The notes beneath the pieces are model-generated. The model had not been told where the DNA came from. It was given only the letters and a program-made list of their open reading frames with translations, and ran no database searches. The position numbers and the translations under genes are program-made. A stretch of 64,000 nt of DNA from Juglans regia. Its lineage: Eukaryota; Streptophyta; Magnoliopsida; Fagales; Juglandaceae. Below, piece by piece: positions 12,312-22,289 of the stretch; the stretch's first letter is position 1, and each line of letters begins with the position of its first letter. Where the stretch lies: positions 25,681,370-25,745,369 of the forward strand of contig NC_049904.1 of assembly GCF_001411555.2 (NCBI RefSeq), written 5' to 3'.

Positions 12312-13040
12312 TTAATCTCTTCAACTTCTATATATTATATTTTTTAAAATTTTTAAATTTTTTATCATTTTAATTTTTTTTGAGTTTATTCTTTTTAAAT
12401 TAATTCAATTATTCTATTTATTATTTATATATTAAATATTTAATAAAATTAAATTAAAATTAAAAAAATATAATGTATGAAAATTGTGTGAATAGTAAAA
12501 GATTATGTTTTTATTTTTAAGATAGCTCCCAAGGATCCATGCACCGGCTTTGGGAGTTCTACCTTCCCTCCCTGTAGGCAGGGGCATGTAGCTAGGCTTG
12601 TGCAAAATACTCGCTGACCCGCACAACCCGATTGGATCGAAGCCGTTAAAGTCGGGTTGAGTAAATGTCGGTTTCGACATCCATCCAATCCAATTAATAT
12701 CGGACGATATTTGAATCCAAAATCATTGTAGCGAAAAAGAGTCGAATCTATTATAATATTTATCACTATTATATATAAATAAAAGTATTATTAAAAAAAA
12801 TCAATCATTGATAGAATCTATATCTTTTCTAATTATTTATTTAAAAATTAATAACTCAACATATTTTATATATCTAAATAATTTAAAATATTCTCAATAA
12901 AATTTATAAATTCACTTCAATCTTTATTCTTAATTATTTATAAATATTCTTGATACTTTTTAAATATTGTTATTATCCAAACGTAATGATATGTGAAGTA
13001 TTTTTATAAATACAACAATACTTAAAAAGTAGTGAGAAAC
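12312..13040. other. AT-rich intergenic stretch with a GC-richer island
   Basis: No gene recognised. Around 12590-12700 there is a CGACCCGCACAACCCG-like GC-rich patch; a similar CCGACCCGAATG patch lies at 13760-13860. They could be remains of one element, but I could not match termini. Confidence 0.3.
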
Positions 13041-13041
13041 T

Positions 13042-13711
13042 TTGCTACCCAAACGCTTTTTCTCCAAACATAAAGTTGCGTTCTCTCTCTCAACAACTTC
13101 AATGGTAATAATAATGGATTTTTTTTTTCTCCATCTGCTTCTACTTCTACTACTACTCATCTTTTTGTTGCTTCCTCTGGGCGTGCGCCAGCGAGGGTGT
13201 CCGCTTCTTCTTCAGCATAATTATGAAGAAGTTCTTCTTCCACGAAGCTTCCTCCTCTCTCTCATCTCGTCTTCTATAGTTTTATCCAAAAAAAAAAGTA
13301 GTATTTAAAATCCTCTCCAACCGTCGTACCTCTCTCTTCCTTTCTCTCCTCCAAAACTCAAAACATTGACCCAGCCTCAATCTCCTTTCGGATATGTTGA
13401 AGCTTTTGGAGAGAGATAAAGGAAGATTCAGTTGACCCGGACTCAGTCTCCTTTCGGAAATGTTGAAGCTTTTGGAGAGAGATGAAGGCAGATTCGGGAG
13501 ACTTGGTTTGGAGGAGTTGTTGATGATGGTTTCTAAAGTGAGTGTTGGTTTTTTTGCATCATTGTTTTTTCTGTGTTGTGAATGGATTATGTTGTATTTT
13601 TGCATTCCTGTTTCGGGGTTGACGCCGGATTTGTTGAAATTCTGGTTTCCTATTTTATTCTCTTCCTTCAAATTTAATTTATTTAATGCTATACTGATCG
13701 AAAGAAATTAA
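13042..13711 (+). other. pyrimidine-rich stretch with short frames, no recognised gene
   Basis: Two short frames (13042-13308 with a run of Leu from CTT/CTC repeats, and 13460-13711 with hydrophobic segments) have no family resemblance that I can name. The Leu run is explained by simple-sequence DNA. They could be exons of a small unknown gene, but there are no convincing splice sites or a shared frame, so I do not call a CDS. Confidence 0.25.
13366..13497. repeat. 66-bp tandem duplication (two copies)
   Basis: The block TCTCCTTTCGGA...ATGTTGAAGCTTTTGGAGAG occurs twice with a period of 66 bases (13366-13431 and 13432-13497) and a handful of substitutions. Confidence 0.8.
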
Positions 13712-13883
13712 TCTTCCTTTCTTTTTTATTTGCTAGAAATCAATTAAGAGACAATGTTTAACCCGACCCGAATGTACCGGATCGGGTCGATTCCTAACTG
13801 GCTGGCCGTCGGGTCGTTTCCACAATAGCCTTGGGCGGGCCGGGTTGCAGGCTCGCATGTAGCTACCAAACTCTACTGTGTCT

Positions 13884-13891
13884 TTATATAC
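13884..13891 (+). promoter_or_regulatory. TATA box of the O-methyltransferase gene
   Basis: TTATATAC about 45 bases upstream of the start codon at 13934 fits a plant TATA box with a short 5' leader. Confidence 0.6.
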
Positions 13892-13933
13892 CAATTGAAA
13901 GCGCACGAGTAGTACTCCTAAGAGTGTGAGAAA

Positions 13934-15471
13934 ATGGAACTCACAACGATGGAGGCAATGATACAAGGCGAAGCAAAGCTTTGGGGAAACATATTTGCCT
14001 TTATGGACTCCATGGCACTGAGATGTGCCTTGGAGCTCGGCATTGTTGACATCATACACTCCCATGGTGGCCCAATCACTCTATCCCAAATAGCTGCTGG
14101 TATAGACTCTCCCTCTCTAAACATCGACATCCTCGAACGCGTCATGAGATTGCTAGTGCGCAAAGATATCTTCACCACTCATCATCAGCCATCAGACTCT
14201 GGGGAGATCACTCTCTATGGGTTGACAGCTCACGCATCAAGATGGCTCATGCAAGGCTCTGAATTTAGCCTGGTTCCATTCATATTGATGCAAAGCCATC
14301 CAGGGCTAATGACTCAATGGCTTTGCCTTAGCCAATGTGTCAAGGAAGGTGGCACTGCTTTCAGCAAGGTCCATGGTTGTGAGGTCATAGACTTTGCTCA
14401 CAAAAACCCTGAATTCAATAAAATGTTCAACGATGCAATGGCTTGCACGGCCAAGCTCGTGGCAGAGCCCATCTTATGGGGATACAGAGATGGGTTCGGT
14501 TCCATTAATGGCTCCTTGGTGGATGTGGGAGGTGGGACTGGCGAGATGGTGGCTAAGATTGTGAAAGCACATCCACACATCAAAGCAATCAACTTCGATC
14601 TGCCTCATGTTATCACAACGGCACCAATGCACCAAGGGGTCTCCCATGTTGAGGGTAACATGTTTGAGGCCATTCCTAATGCTGATGCAATTCTATTAAA
14701 GGTAGTAAATCGACCCAATCGTCAGTTTCAGATCAATTTATGAATGCTTGAGTACATTCACAAATATTAGTCTCGTTCGTTCATTTGCTAGCTTAACATG
14801 ACAATTCAACCATTTGTTTGATTAGATGTAAGCCGTATTTGTCATGTTCTATATTTTTACCTCAGAAGTTCGTCTCGATTTTAAAGGCTGTAGTCTTATA
14901 AAAAAAAAATCTCTGTTCTTCCACTAGGACCCTGAAAAATGAAAATCCAGCTAGAGATTTACTTATTTTTGTGGGAACCAATTGTTAATTTGAATATAAA
15001 TACATGCAGCTTGCCTTCTTGTATTAACACTAAATGATTAATTTGCCAATTATAGTTTCCATGTCGATGCAGCTTGTATCAGTAGCTTTGATATATACCA
15101 TTGTATATACACCCATACAGACTACATACACGCAACGTCGACCCATGTGACTTTTTCTTTTCTTCTTGTAGAGAGTACTGCACTGTTATAGCGATGAAGA
15201 TTGCATCAAGATCTTAAAAAACTGTGTAAAGGCAATACCAAAGAAGACTGGGAAGATTATTATTGTGGAACATGTTCTGGAGCCCAACGGAAATGGACCA
15301 TTTGATGAGACAGGCTTAGTATTCGATTTGATAATGATGACTGTAACCCCGAGTGGAAAGGAGAGGACACAGCTGGATTGGAAGATATTGCTCGAAGAGG
15401 GAGGCTTTCCCCACCACAAGATCATCAAGATTCCTGCTTTTCCATCCATTATAGAGGCCCACCCAGCATGA
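13934..15471 (+). CDS. class II plant S-adenosylmethionine O-methyltransferase, two exons
   Basis: The product should move a methyl group from S-adenosylmethionine to a hydroxyl on a small phenolic, alkaloid or indole substrate in the cytosol. Exon 1 is 13934-14701 and exon 2 is 15172-15471, joined by a phase-0 GT-AG intron; total 355 aa, normal for the family. The N-terminal dimerisation domain (residues 10-100, AKLWGNIFAFMDSMALRCA) is followed by the SAM loop LVDVGGGTGEM (about 196-206). Exon 2 supplies the catalytic His (VLHCYSDEDC), the Glu of VEH and the Glu of GKERT, matching the His-Glu-Glu set of caffeate O-methyltransferase. The N-terminus looks closest to norcoclaurine 6-O- and reticuline 7-O-methyltransferase types; the substrate is unknown. 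Odd points: the residue usually Trp at the exon junction is Arg, and the Asp after the catalytic His is Cys. The start is the first ATG after the TATA box. The last 130 coding bases recur at 18564-18695. Confidence 0.88.
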
Positions 15472-15856
15472 AATTAATAGAGAATTAGTAAATTCTCTTA
15501 ATTTATATGATAAGGCTATTGCAGCTAGCAATGAATAAAAACAAAAGAAATAAAGAGTTTGGTTTTTAAGATTTCAGAGTTAACCCAACTAATTGCAGCG
15601 TCTTTTTGTTGCATTCAAGTTTTTATGACAGGCAATTTTAGTCGTGCAGTACTACAATAGAAAAGTTTTTTTGGAATGAAATTTTTCATCCCGAAAAGTA
15701 ACATTTTTGTCCCCAAAATGGTTTTGGTGATGAAAAAAATTTATCCCAATATCACTGTCCTAAAAGATGTTTTTGGGACAAAATTCAACTTTTTATTCTA
15801 AAAATATTTTTTGGGATGAAATTTAACAAAATCGTTTAATGACATTCGAATGTAAA
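15340..15856. repeat. direct repeat X, copy 1 (OMT 3' end plus downstream)
   Basis: From ACTGTAA inside exon 2 of the O-methyltransferase to the edge of the gypsy LTR this stretch recurs at 18564-19079. By eye about 97 percent of positions agree, with most differences C/T or G/A. In both places it runs directly into an LTR. Confidence 0.9.
15650..15851. mobile_element. possible CACTA-type terminal fragment
   Basis: The stretch opens TACTACAATAGAAAAG and then repeats short GGGATGAAA/GGGACAAAA-like motifs in both orientations, the look of a CACTA element end with subterminal repeats. No opposite terminus or transposase is present. An ATGAAAAATTTTTCATCC patch at 19520-19540 may belong to it. 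Confidence 0.35.
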
Positions 15857-16293
15857 TGTAAGGTGTCAAACCAGAGAACAATGGAACTCAAGAGAATTAA
15901 CCAATAACCTTACTCACATAAACCAAAACGTAAATCAAGAACCACTCTTATTGATTCTTGCCAAGGGTTTTCGAAGAACCTAGAACTTCCTTACAAGAAA
16001 TAAAGAACTTCTATCAAGATTGTTTAATGCCCTACTCTGCTTATTACAATGCTATTTATAGAACGAAGAAGAAGAATAAAACGTTATCGTAATGAGCATA
16101 GTCTGCACTTCTAGGCAATTATTTCTGTTATAGTCAATATGCACCATTTCAATACACATCATTTCACTTAAGTGTAATGCTGTTATTTTTGTTACAAATT
16201 GCTATGCACCGTTTTGTTCACTTATTCACTTTCAATGCCAACTTCCATTCTCTATACCAGCTTCCATGACAGTCCATCCTTCTGCACCTTACA
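15857..16293 (-). mobile_element. Ty3/gypsy element 1, LTR (3' side of element)
   Basis: A 437-bp unit starting TGTAAGGTG and ending CACCTTACA, so its ends are 9-bp inverted repeats with the canonical TG...CA. It repeats at 19080-19505 with roughly 90 percent identity by eye. The five bases before it are GTAAA, and the five after the second copy are ATAAA, close to a target duplication. An inner CTATTTATAGAA (about 16050) could be its TATA-like signal. Confidence 0.85.
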
Positions 16294-16510
16294 TTCTCCA
16301 CCGCTTTAAGGACCTTGTCCACAAGACCCTAACATTTCCCCCTTCTCAAATGACCTTGCCCACAAGGTGTGGATATAGGTTCCTCAGTTTCCATGAAATT
16401 TCCCAAGAACTGTCTTCAATTGGGGCACCAACCCACTTGACTAACACCTCGGTTGCAGCTTGACTCCCAACTTTTTTCATCCTCCTCTCAAGGATTGGTT
16501 CAAGCTCAGG

Positions 16511-17888
16511 CTATACTCTCCCTTGGACATCAACTTGAGAAAGGACTGGCAAAGGTGAAACACCCTGACCTAGTTTCTTTTTTAGGCAAGAAACATGGAA
16601 GACGGGATGAATCCTAGATGAGATAGGCAAGTCTAATCTGCATGCCATAGATCCAATTCGTTCCAGCACTTGGAATGGACCAAAAAATCTTGGAGACATC
16701 TTTAAATTGTGCCTTAAAGCCATTATCTTTTGCCTATAGGGTTGAAGTCTTAAGAAAACCCAATTCCCTATCTGAATTTCCCTCTCAATTCTCTTGGCAT
16801 CAGCAAAGAACTTCATTCTATGCTGAGCTTTCTGGATATTTCCTTTTAATAAGGATAAGAGCTCATCTCTGGATCTCAATTGCTGGTCTACAGCTGCATT
16901 AGAAGTTGTTCCAGGCACATAAGTCAGCAGCTTAAGAGGAGCATACCCATAAAGTGCTTCAAAGGGAGACATTCCAATTGAAGAATGGGGTGTTGTATTG
17001 TAGCATCATTCTGCCATAGATAACCAATTACTCCACTCCTTGGGCTTGTCACTAGCCTTCCACATTCTTGTTTAAGTTCTCAGTTTGCCCATCAGATTGT
17101 GGGTGATAGGCTAAGCTATAATGAAGTAAGATCCCTAGTAGTTTAAACATTTCTCTCCAAAATGAACTTGTGAACAATGAATCCATGTCAAACACAATAG
17201 ATTTAGGCATTCCATGAAGTTTGAAAACCCCTGAGAAGAAAATTTGAGCCACTTTAGCTGCTGCAAATGGATGAGATAAGGAAAAGAAGTGAGCAAATTT
17301 AGTTAATCTATCAGTCACACACAGAATGACAAAAAACCCATTGGAATGAGGGAGGCCTTCAACAAAGTCCATGGCTATATCTAACCAAGGAAAAGGAGGA
17401 ATTGATAATGGCTGTAAAAGACCTGCAAGCTTCATTGTTTCATGTTTGGTAGTCTGACAAATGACACATTCCCTTACTAAAGTTCGAATAGCAGCCTTCA
17501 TCCCTTGCCAATAAAACTCTCTTCTAGCCTTCTGGAGAGTCTTCTTATAGCCCACATGCCTAGCTTGAGGATTGTTATGAAGATAATCAAGAATCTTCAT
17601 CTTGAATGAAGAATTAGGAACCAGTACCAGTCTTCCCTTCTTCAATAATAAGCCTTGTTGCAAGCTAAAATTTTTAGGGCCCAACATCCCATAATTGAGT
17701 TTTGTTACAATCTCATCTAACTCATTGGATAGTTTATAACTATCTTTTAATTCCTGAATCCATAAAGGAGTAGGAAAAGTGATTAAACCTAGCACAACAC
17801 AGTCCTCTTCATTCTTTCTTGATAACCCATCAGCATCTACATTTTCTTTGTCTCTTTTGTATTCAATGGTAAAGTCGTATCCTAGCAA
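16511..17888 (-). pseudogene. gypsy 1 integrase and C-terminal region
   Basis: Frame 17888-17052 starts in the RNase H/integrase linker (FTIEYKRDKENVDADGLSR) and carries the HHCC zinc finger (H near NPQARHVGYKKT, CVICQTTK), the core with first Asp (WLDIAMDFVEGL), second Asp (IVFDMDSLFTS, normally VSDRD) and Glu (SDGQTENLNK). A frame break at about 17050-16970 leads to 16972-16511, which has SPFEALYGYAPL and the GPFQVLERIG and HPVFHVSCLK motifs of the integrase C-terminus. The R of the usual DRD box has changed. Dead copy. Confidence 0.85.
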
Positions 17889-17894
17889 CTTGCA

Positions 17895-18563
17895 TTACCA
17901 CTTATGTTGGAATTCAGCACCAACTCTCTGCTCAAGGAGATGTTTTAAGGCTTGTTGATCTGTTTTAGCCTTAAAAGATTGCCCTAACAGATAAGTTCTC
18001 CACTTAAAGACTGCATAAACAAGAGCTAAAAGCTCATTTTCATATGTGGAGAGTAGCAATTCCTTTCCTTTTAAACATTTGCTATAAAAAGCAATAGGTT
18101 GTCCTTCTTGCATAAAGACTGCCCCAAGACCAATGCCTGAGGCATCACATTCAATTGTAAAGTCCTTTGTAAAGTCAGGTAGCCTCAAAACAGGAGGCTT
18201 AGTCACTGCCTCCTTCAATTTCTAGAATGCTCTAGTTGTAGGCTTTGACCAGTGGAATGCATTTTTCTTAACCAAGTCTGTTGAAGGTGCTGCAATGGTA
18301 CCATAGTTCCTTTTGAACTTCCTATAATACCTAGTAAGACCCAGGAAGCCTCTCAAAACTTTTAAGGAACCAGGTATGGGCCAATCAAGCATAGCTGCCA
18401 ACTTAGAAGGATTTGCTCTCACCCCACTTTCAGAAATTAAGTGGCCTAAGTAATCAATTTTTTGTAAGCCAAACTTACACTTAGACACATTTGCAAACAA
18501 AGTATGTTGCCTTAAAACCCCCAACACTACCCTTAAATGCTCCAAATGATCAGCCAAGGAATA
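17895..18563 (-). pseudogene. gypsy 1 reverse transcriptase (C-terminal part) and RNase H
   Basis: Right part: LADHLEHLRVVL, VSKCKFG, IDYLGHLIS and GFLGLTRYYRKF, the thumb side of a Ty3/gypsy RT. Left part, after a stop at 18221: RNase H with the first Asp in IECDASGIGLGAV, Glu in YENELLAL, and Asp in KTDQQAL. The palm with the catalytic Asp pair is absent. An open frame continues past 18563 to 18755 but that extension is antisense O-methyltransferase DNA, not retrotransposon. Confidence 0.85.
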
Positions 18564-18695
18564 ACTGTAACCCCGAGTGGAAAGGAGAGGACACAGCTGG
18601 ATTGGAAGATATTGCTCGAAGAGGGAGGCTTTCCCCACCACAAGATCATCAAGATTCCTGCTTTTCCATCCATTATATAGGCCCACCCAGCATGA
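18564..18695 (+). pseudogene. duplicated 3' end of O-methyltransferase exon 2
   Basis: Copy of the last 130 or so coding bases of the O-methyltransferase. It has no upstream exon, and a single G-to-T change makes ATT ATA TAG where the gene has ATT ATA GAG, a premature stop five codons from the end. Confidence 0.9.
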
Positions 18696-19079
18696 AATTA
18701 ATAGAGAATTAGTAAATTCTCTTAATTTATATGATAAGGCTATTGCAGCTAGCAATGAATAAAAACAAAAGAAATAAAGAGTTTGGTTTTTAAGATTTCA
18801 GAGTTAACCCAACTAATTGCATCGTCTTTTTGTTGCATTCAAGTTTTTACGACAGGCAATTTTAGTCGTGCAGTACTACAATAGAAAAGTTTTTTTGGAA
18901 CGAAATTTTTCATCCCGAAAAGTAACATTTTCGTCCCCAAATTGTTTTGGTGATGAAAAACATTTATCCCAATATCACTGTCCTAAAATATGTTTTTGGG
19001 ACAAAATTCAACTTTTCATTCTAAAAATATTTTTTGGAATGAAATTTAACAAAATCATTTAATGACATTCGAATGTAAA
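18564..19079. repeat. direct repeat X, copy 2
   Basis: Second copy of the O-methyltransferase 3' end plus its downstream DNA. Its left edge joins gypsy RT sequence within the shared bases ACTGTAA (18564-18570). Confidence 0.9.
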
Positions 19080-19505
19080 TGTAAGGTGCCAAACCAGAGA
19101 ACAATGGAACTCAAGAGAATTAACCAGTAACCTTACTCACTCACACAAACCAGAACGTAAATCAAGAACCACTCTTATTGATTCTTGCTAAGGGTTTTTG
19201 AGGAACCCAGAACCTCCTTACAAGAAATGAAGAACTTCTATCAAGATTGTTCAATGCCCTACTCTGCTTATTACAATGCTATTTATAGAATGAAGAAGAA
19301 TAATAAAACGTCGTCGTAATGAGCCTAGTCTGCACTTCCAAGCAGTTATTTCTCTTACAGTCAATATTCATTGTTTCACTTAAGTGTAATGTTGTTATTT
19401 CTGTTACAAATTGCTACGCACCGTTTTGTTCACTTATTCCCTTCCGATGCCAACTTCCATTCTCTATAGTAGCTTCCATGACAGTCCATCCTTCTGCACC
19501 TTACA
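19080..19505 (-). mobile_element. Ty3/gypsy element 1, second LTR
   Basis: Matches 15857-16293 end to end with TG...CA ends and is followed by ATAAA. It lies directly after repeat X copy 2, an order not produced by simple insertion. Confidence 0.85.
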
Positions 19506-19603
19506 ATAAATCTGATTCCGAGATGAAAAATTTTTCATCCGAAATTCACGTTGGAAGGGTCAACTCATCACATTCAAAAGCCGTAGTATGTTTGAAGACA
19601 TTG

Positions 19604-20945
19604 GATTTTCATCCCATTTCCCATAAAATTTCCTATAATTTAGCTAAAAACCACATTTTCTAAATTTTTTCCTTTTTGGATTGAGAGATGAGATGGGATG
19701 GTTTTAGATGAGTTGAATAAAATATTATTAGAATATTATTTTTAAAATTATTTTTGTTTTGGGATTTGAAAAAATCGAATTGTTTATTATATTTTGTATA
19801 AAAAATTGATAAAGTTGTAATGATAAGATAAGATGAGTTCATATCACTTCTCAATCCAAACGGTGCCTAAATATTACTTATCTTTCAAAAATCTCTTACA
19901 TCTCATTCCCTATCCTTTCTCTATTCCATTAAAATAATATTTCTCTATCTATCTTTATTAATTTTTTCACTTATTTCCATTTACAAAAGTAACTACTCAA
20001 TATTTTTTCTTATATTTTGAACTATTATTCTAGTGAATATTTTAAACAAAAATTTAAATTATTTTTTTGCAGGTATGATAATATTTTTAAAATTAATTTT
20101 TTTTTATATTTTAGTAATTATTTAAATTATTTTTAAAATTATAATTTAAGACTATAATAAACATGAGTATGGGAGAAAGTGTAGATGAATGGAAGAAGAA
20201 TTTATTTTATTTATTAGAATAAAATATTGATAAAAGATTATTTAAGGGATGAATAGAGATTCCCTATATTTGGAAAACCAATGTTCATCCCCTAAACTTT
20301 TTCCCTAAAACAGGGATTCGGATGTAGGAGGAATTTTAACCAAAACCGTAAAATGAGCCTCAAATTATAGGGAAATAATAGCATTTTCATCCCATTCCCT
20401 ACAAAATTCACTATAATTTAACTAAAAACTACATTCCCTAGAACTTTTCCCTAAATTTTACTCATCTTTCAAAAACTTCATACATCACATTCCCTATTAT
20501 TTCTCTATTCTATTAAAATAATATTTCTCTATTATTTTTTTCTCTTACTTCTATTTACAAACTTAACAACTCAATAGCTTTTTTTATGTTTTGAACTATT
20601 ATCTAGCGAATATTTTAAGCAAAAATTTTTTTTTTTTTTTTTGCTAGTATGATAATATTTTTAAAATTAATTCTTTTTAATATTTTCATTGTTATTTAAA
20701 TTACTTTTAAAACTATTATTTAAAACTATAACAAATGTGAGTATGAAAGAAAGTGTAGATGATTGGAAGAAGAATTAATTTATTTGAAATGAATAAAATA
20801 TTGATAAAAATTATTTAAGGGATGAATAGTTGTTCCCTATATTTGGGGAACCACTGTTCATCTCCTAAACCTTTTCCCTAAAATAGGGATTCAGGTGTAG
20901 GGGCGACTTTAGTCAAAACCGTAAATTGATCCTCAAATTATAGGA
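19604..20945. repeat. MITE dimer, copy 3, with nested MITE
   Basis: Third occurrence of the head-to-tail MITE pair. The first unit is interrupted at about 19670 by another element. As in the copies at 2622 and 5541, the pair is followed directly by repeat R. Confidence 0.65.
19670..19867. mobile_element. nested MITE (TTTGGATTGAGAG termini)
   Basis: Left end TTTGGATTGAGAGATGA, right end the inverse TCACTTCTCAATCCAAA. It splits the sequence CTAAATTTTT...CTAAATATTACT that is continuous in the other copies of the host repeat. Confidence 0.7.
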
Positions 20946-21300
20946 AAAAATGGGTTATATGGTTTAAAGTTTGTGTCCAAGTACAATAAAGGCAAGTGTA
21001 GTTTGAGAATTATGCTATTTATAAACTGATGTGTAAACATGCTGCTTATTATAAGTTCAAAAAAATCCTAAAAAAATCAAAAATCTTTTTTTTTATTAAC
21101 TTTTTTTATTGGTTTTTTTTATTAGCTGAAGTGTAACAATGTGTTTGATGTATAAAAAAAACTGATAAATAAAGTTTCTCTAACTTGAAACATAAAAGGT
21201 TGGAGTATTAAATAAATTATTAAATTTAAATATTTTATTATTTTAAATATATGAAGTAATAAATGATTTAGCATGACATCAAAACATAGCTCACTTGAAG
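20946..21300. repeat. dispersed repeat R, copy 4 (long form)
   Basis: Same order of blocks as 2185-2515: TATGGTTTAAAG, AAGTTTCTCTAACTTGAAAC and AGCATGACATCAAAACATAG. Confidence 0.75.
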
Positions 21301-21313
21301 CAAGAAAACTTAT

Positions 21314-21640
21314 ATGGAGGCCTTTCACAGTAACTCTTTCTTGGACATATGGAGCAGGCTATGCAATAAATTTCAGCAAGAGGAACTCGAGGAATGTGCA
21401 ATAGTAGCAAGGATGATGTGGAAGGGAGAAATGAATTTATTCATGATAAAGAATTCAGACACCCTAACTCCATTATCAATAAAGCAAGGGAAGAATAGTA
21501 GGCTTATAAAAATGTTCCAGTGCACAACAGACCTCAAAAGAATAATTCTGGACAGATTCATTAAAAGTGGAACAAACCTCCTAAGCAGTCTTACAAGGCC
21601 AATTAGGATGCTTCCCTGGCTAAGGAGAGGGGGAAAATTG
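21314..21640 (+). mobile_element. L1-type LINE fragment (region between zf-RVT and RNase H)
   Basis: The first two thirds of a 164-codon frame read SFLDIWSRLCNKFQQEELEE followed by IVARMMW, a pattern of the segment between zf-RVT and RNase H in plant L1 elements. The usual WxRRN after the Trp has decayed. Short and dead. Confidence 0.55.
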
Positions 21641-22263
21641 GTCCACTCGAGCATTAAGAAGTGGTCCCGGAAGTATTTCTTCATTTCAGGCTTGGACTGG
21701 GAATACCTTGAGGCGGAGGCAGCCCACAAAGAGTTTAGGGCTCACACTGAACCCGAGGGAAGAGGCTCGTTTAGAGACGGTGATGGCTTGGGTAAGGGCC
21801 CATCCTGAAAAGTCACAGACCGATCAAGCTCTCTCTGATGAGAACATTCGAGACTATTTGTCCTTCCCAATCTCTCATACGAGGTCGGTAGGAACTTCTT
21901 GGGCAAGGTTCCCCAGGCCAAAAGCGAGCTTGGAGCTCTTCTGGTGGCATGGTGAAGCGGCCGAAGGTCCATCACGATCCGCCTCAGAAGAAACCAAGTA
22001 ATGAGGCCAGGGGCGCCTCCTCTTCCTGTGGTAGTGCAGAGGTAGCAACAATTCGTGCGCTCGGAGATTCTGGTCCCTTCAACATGGGGGAGCACAACTT
22101 TCCTGAGCGATTCACACTCCACCGCCAGGCCTTCTTCTTCAATGAGCCCCTGGCTTGCCTCTACTGGGTCCCTTCCAACCCTTTGGTCCCTTCCAAGGAA
22201 GAGATGGACGATTGCGACCTCCAGGCACCTTTCTTCAATTCTTTCGCGCACCCCTCCCCTTGA
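21640..22263 (+). pseudogene. gypsy-type plant transposon ORF remnant (antisense to gag)
   Basis: Pieces in changing frames: KKWSRKYFFISGLDWEYLE near 21655-21715, a segment with LSDENIRDYLSF near 21820-21870, and a longer tail to 22263. The KKW-x-FFxxS-x-WE pattern resembles the putative gypsy-type plant transposon protein that some Tat-like elements carry on the strand opposite to gag. That lineage assignment is an inference. At least two frame breaks. Confidence 0.45.
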
Positions 22264-22289
22264 GGTCGTGGCTTCCCCTTTGCCCGGCC

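Larger units (their letters stand above)
16294..18563 (-). mobile_element. Ty3/gypsy element 1, truncated internal region
   Basis: Running leftwards: the C-terminal half of reverse transcriptase, RNase H, integrase and integrase C-terminus. Gag, protease and the RT catalytic half are missing because the element is cut at 18563, where it meets the duplicated O-methyltransferase sequence. A purine-rich tract (minus strand AAAGCGGTGGAGAA) sits next to the LTR at 16294. Confidence 0.85.

Noticed and set aside
13042..13308. Possible secreted or membrane protein with a poly-Leu start
   Set aside because: The Leu run comes from CTT/CTA simple repeats, and there is no family resemblance or splice continuation.
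12590..13860. GC-rich ACCCG patches at 12600-12700 and 13760-13860 as two ends of one DNA transposon
   Set aside because: The outer sequences are not inverted repeats of each other and no target duplication was found.
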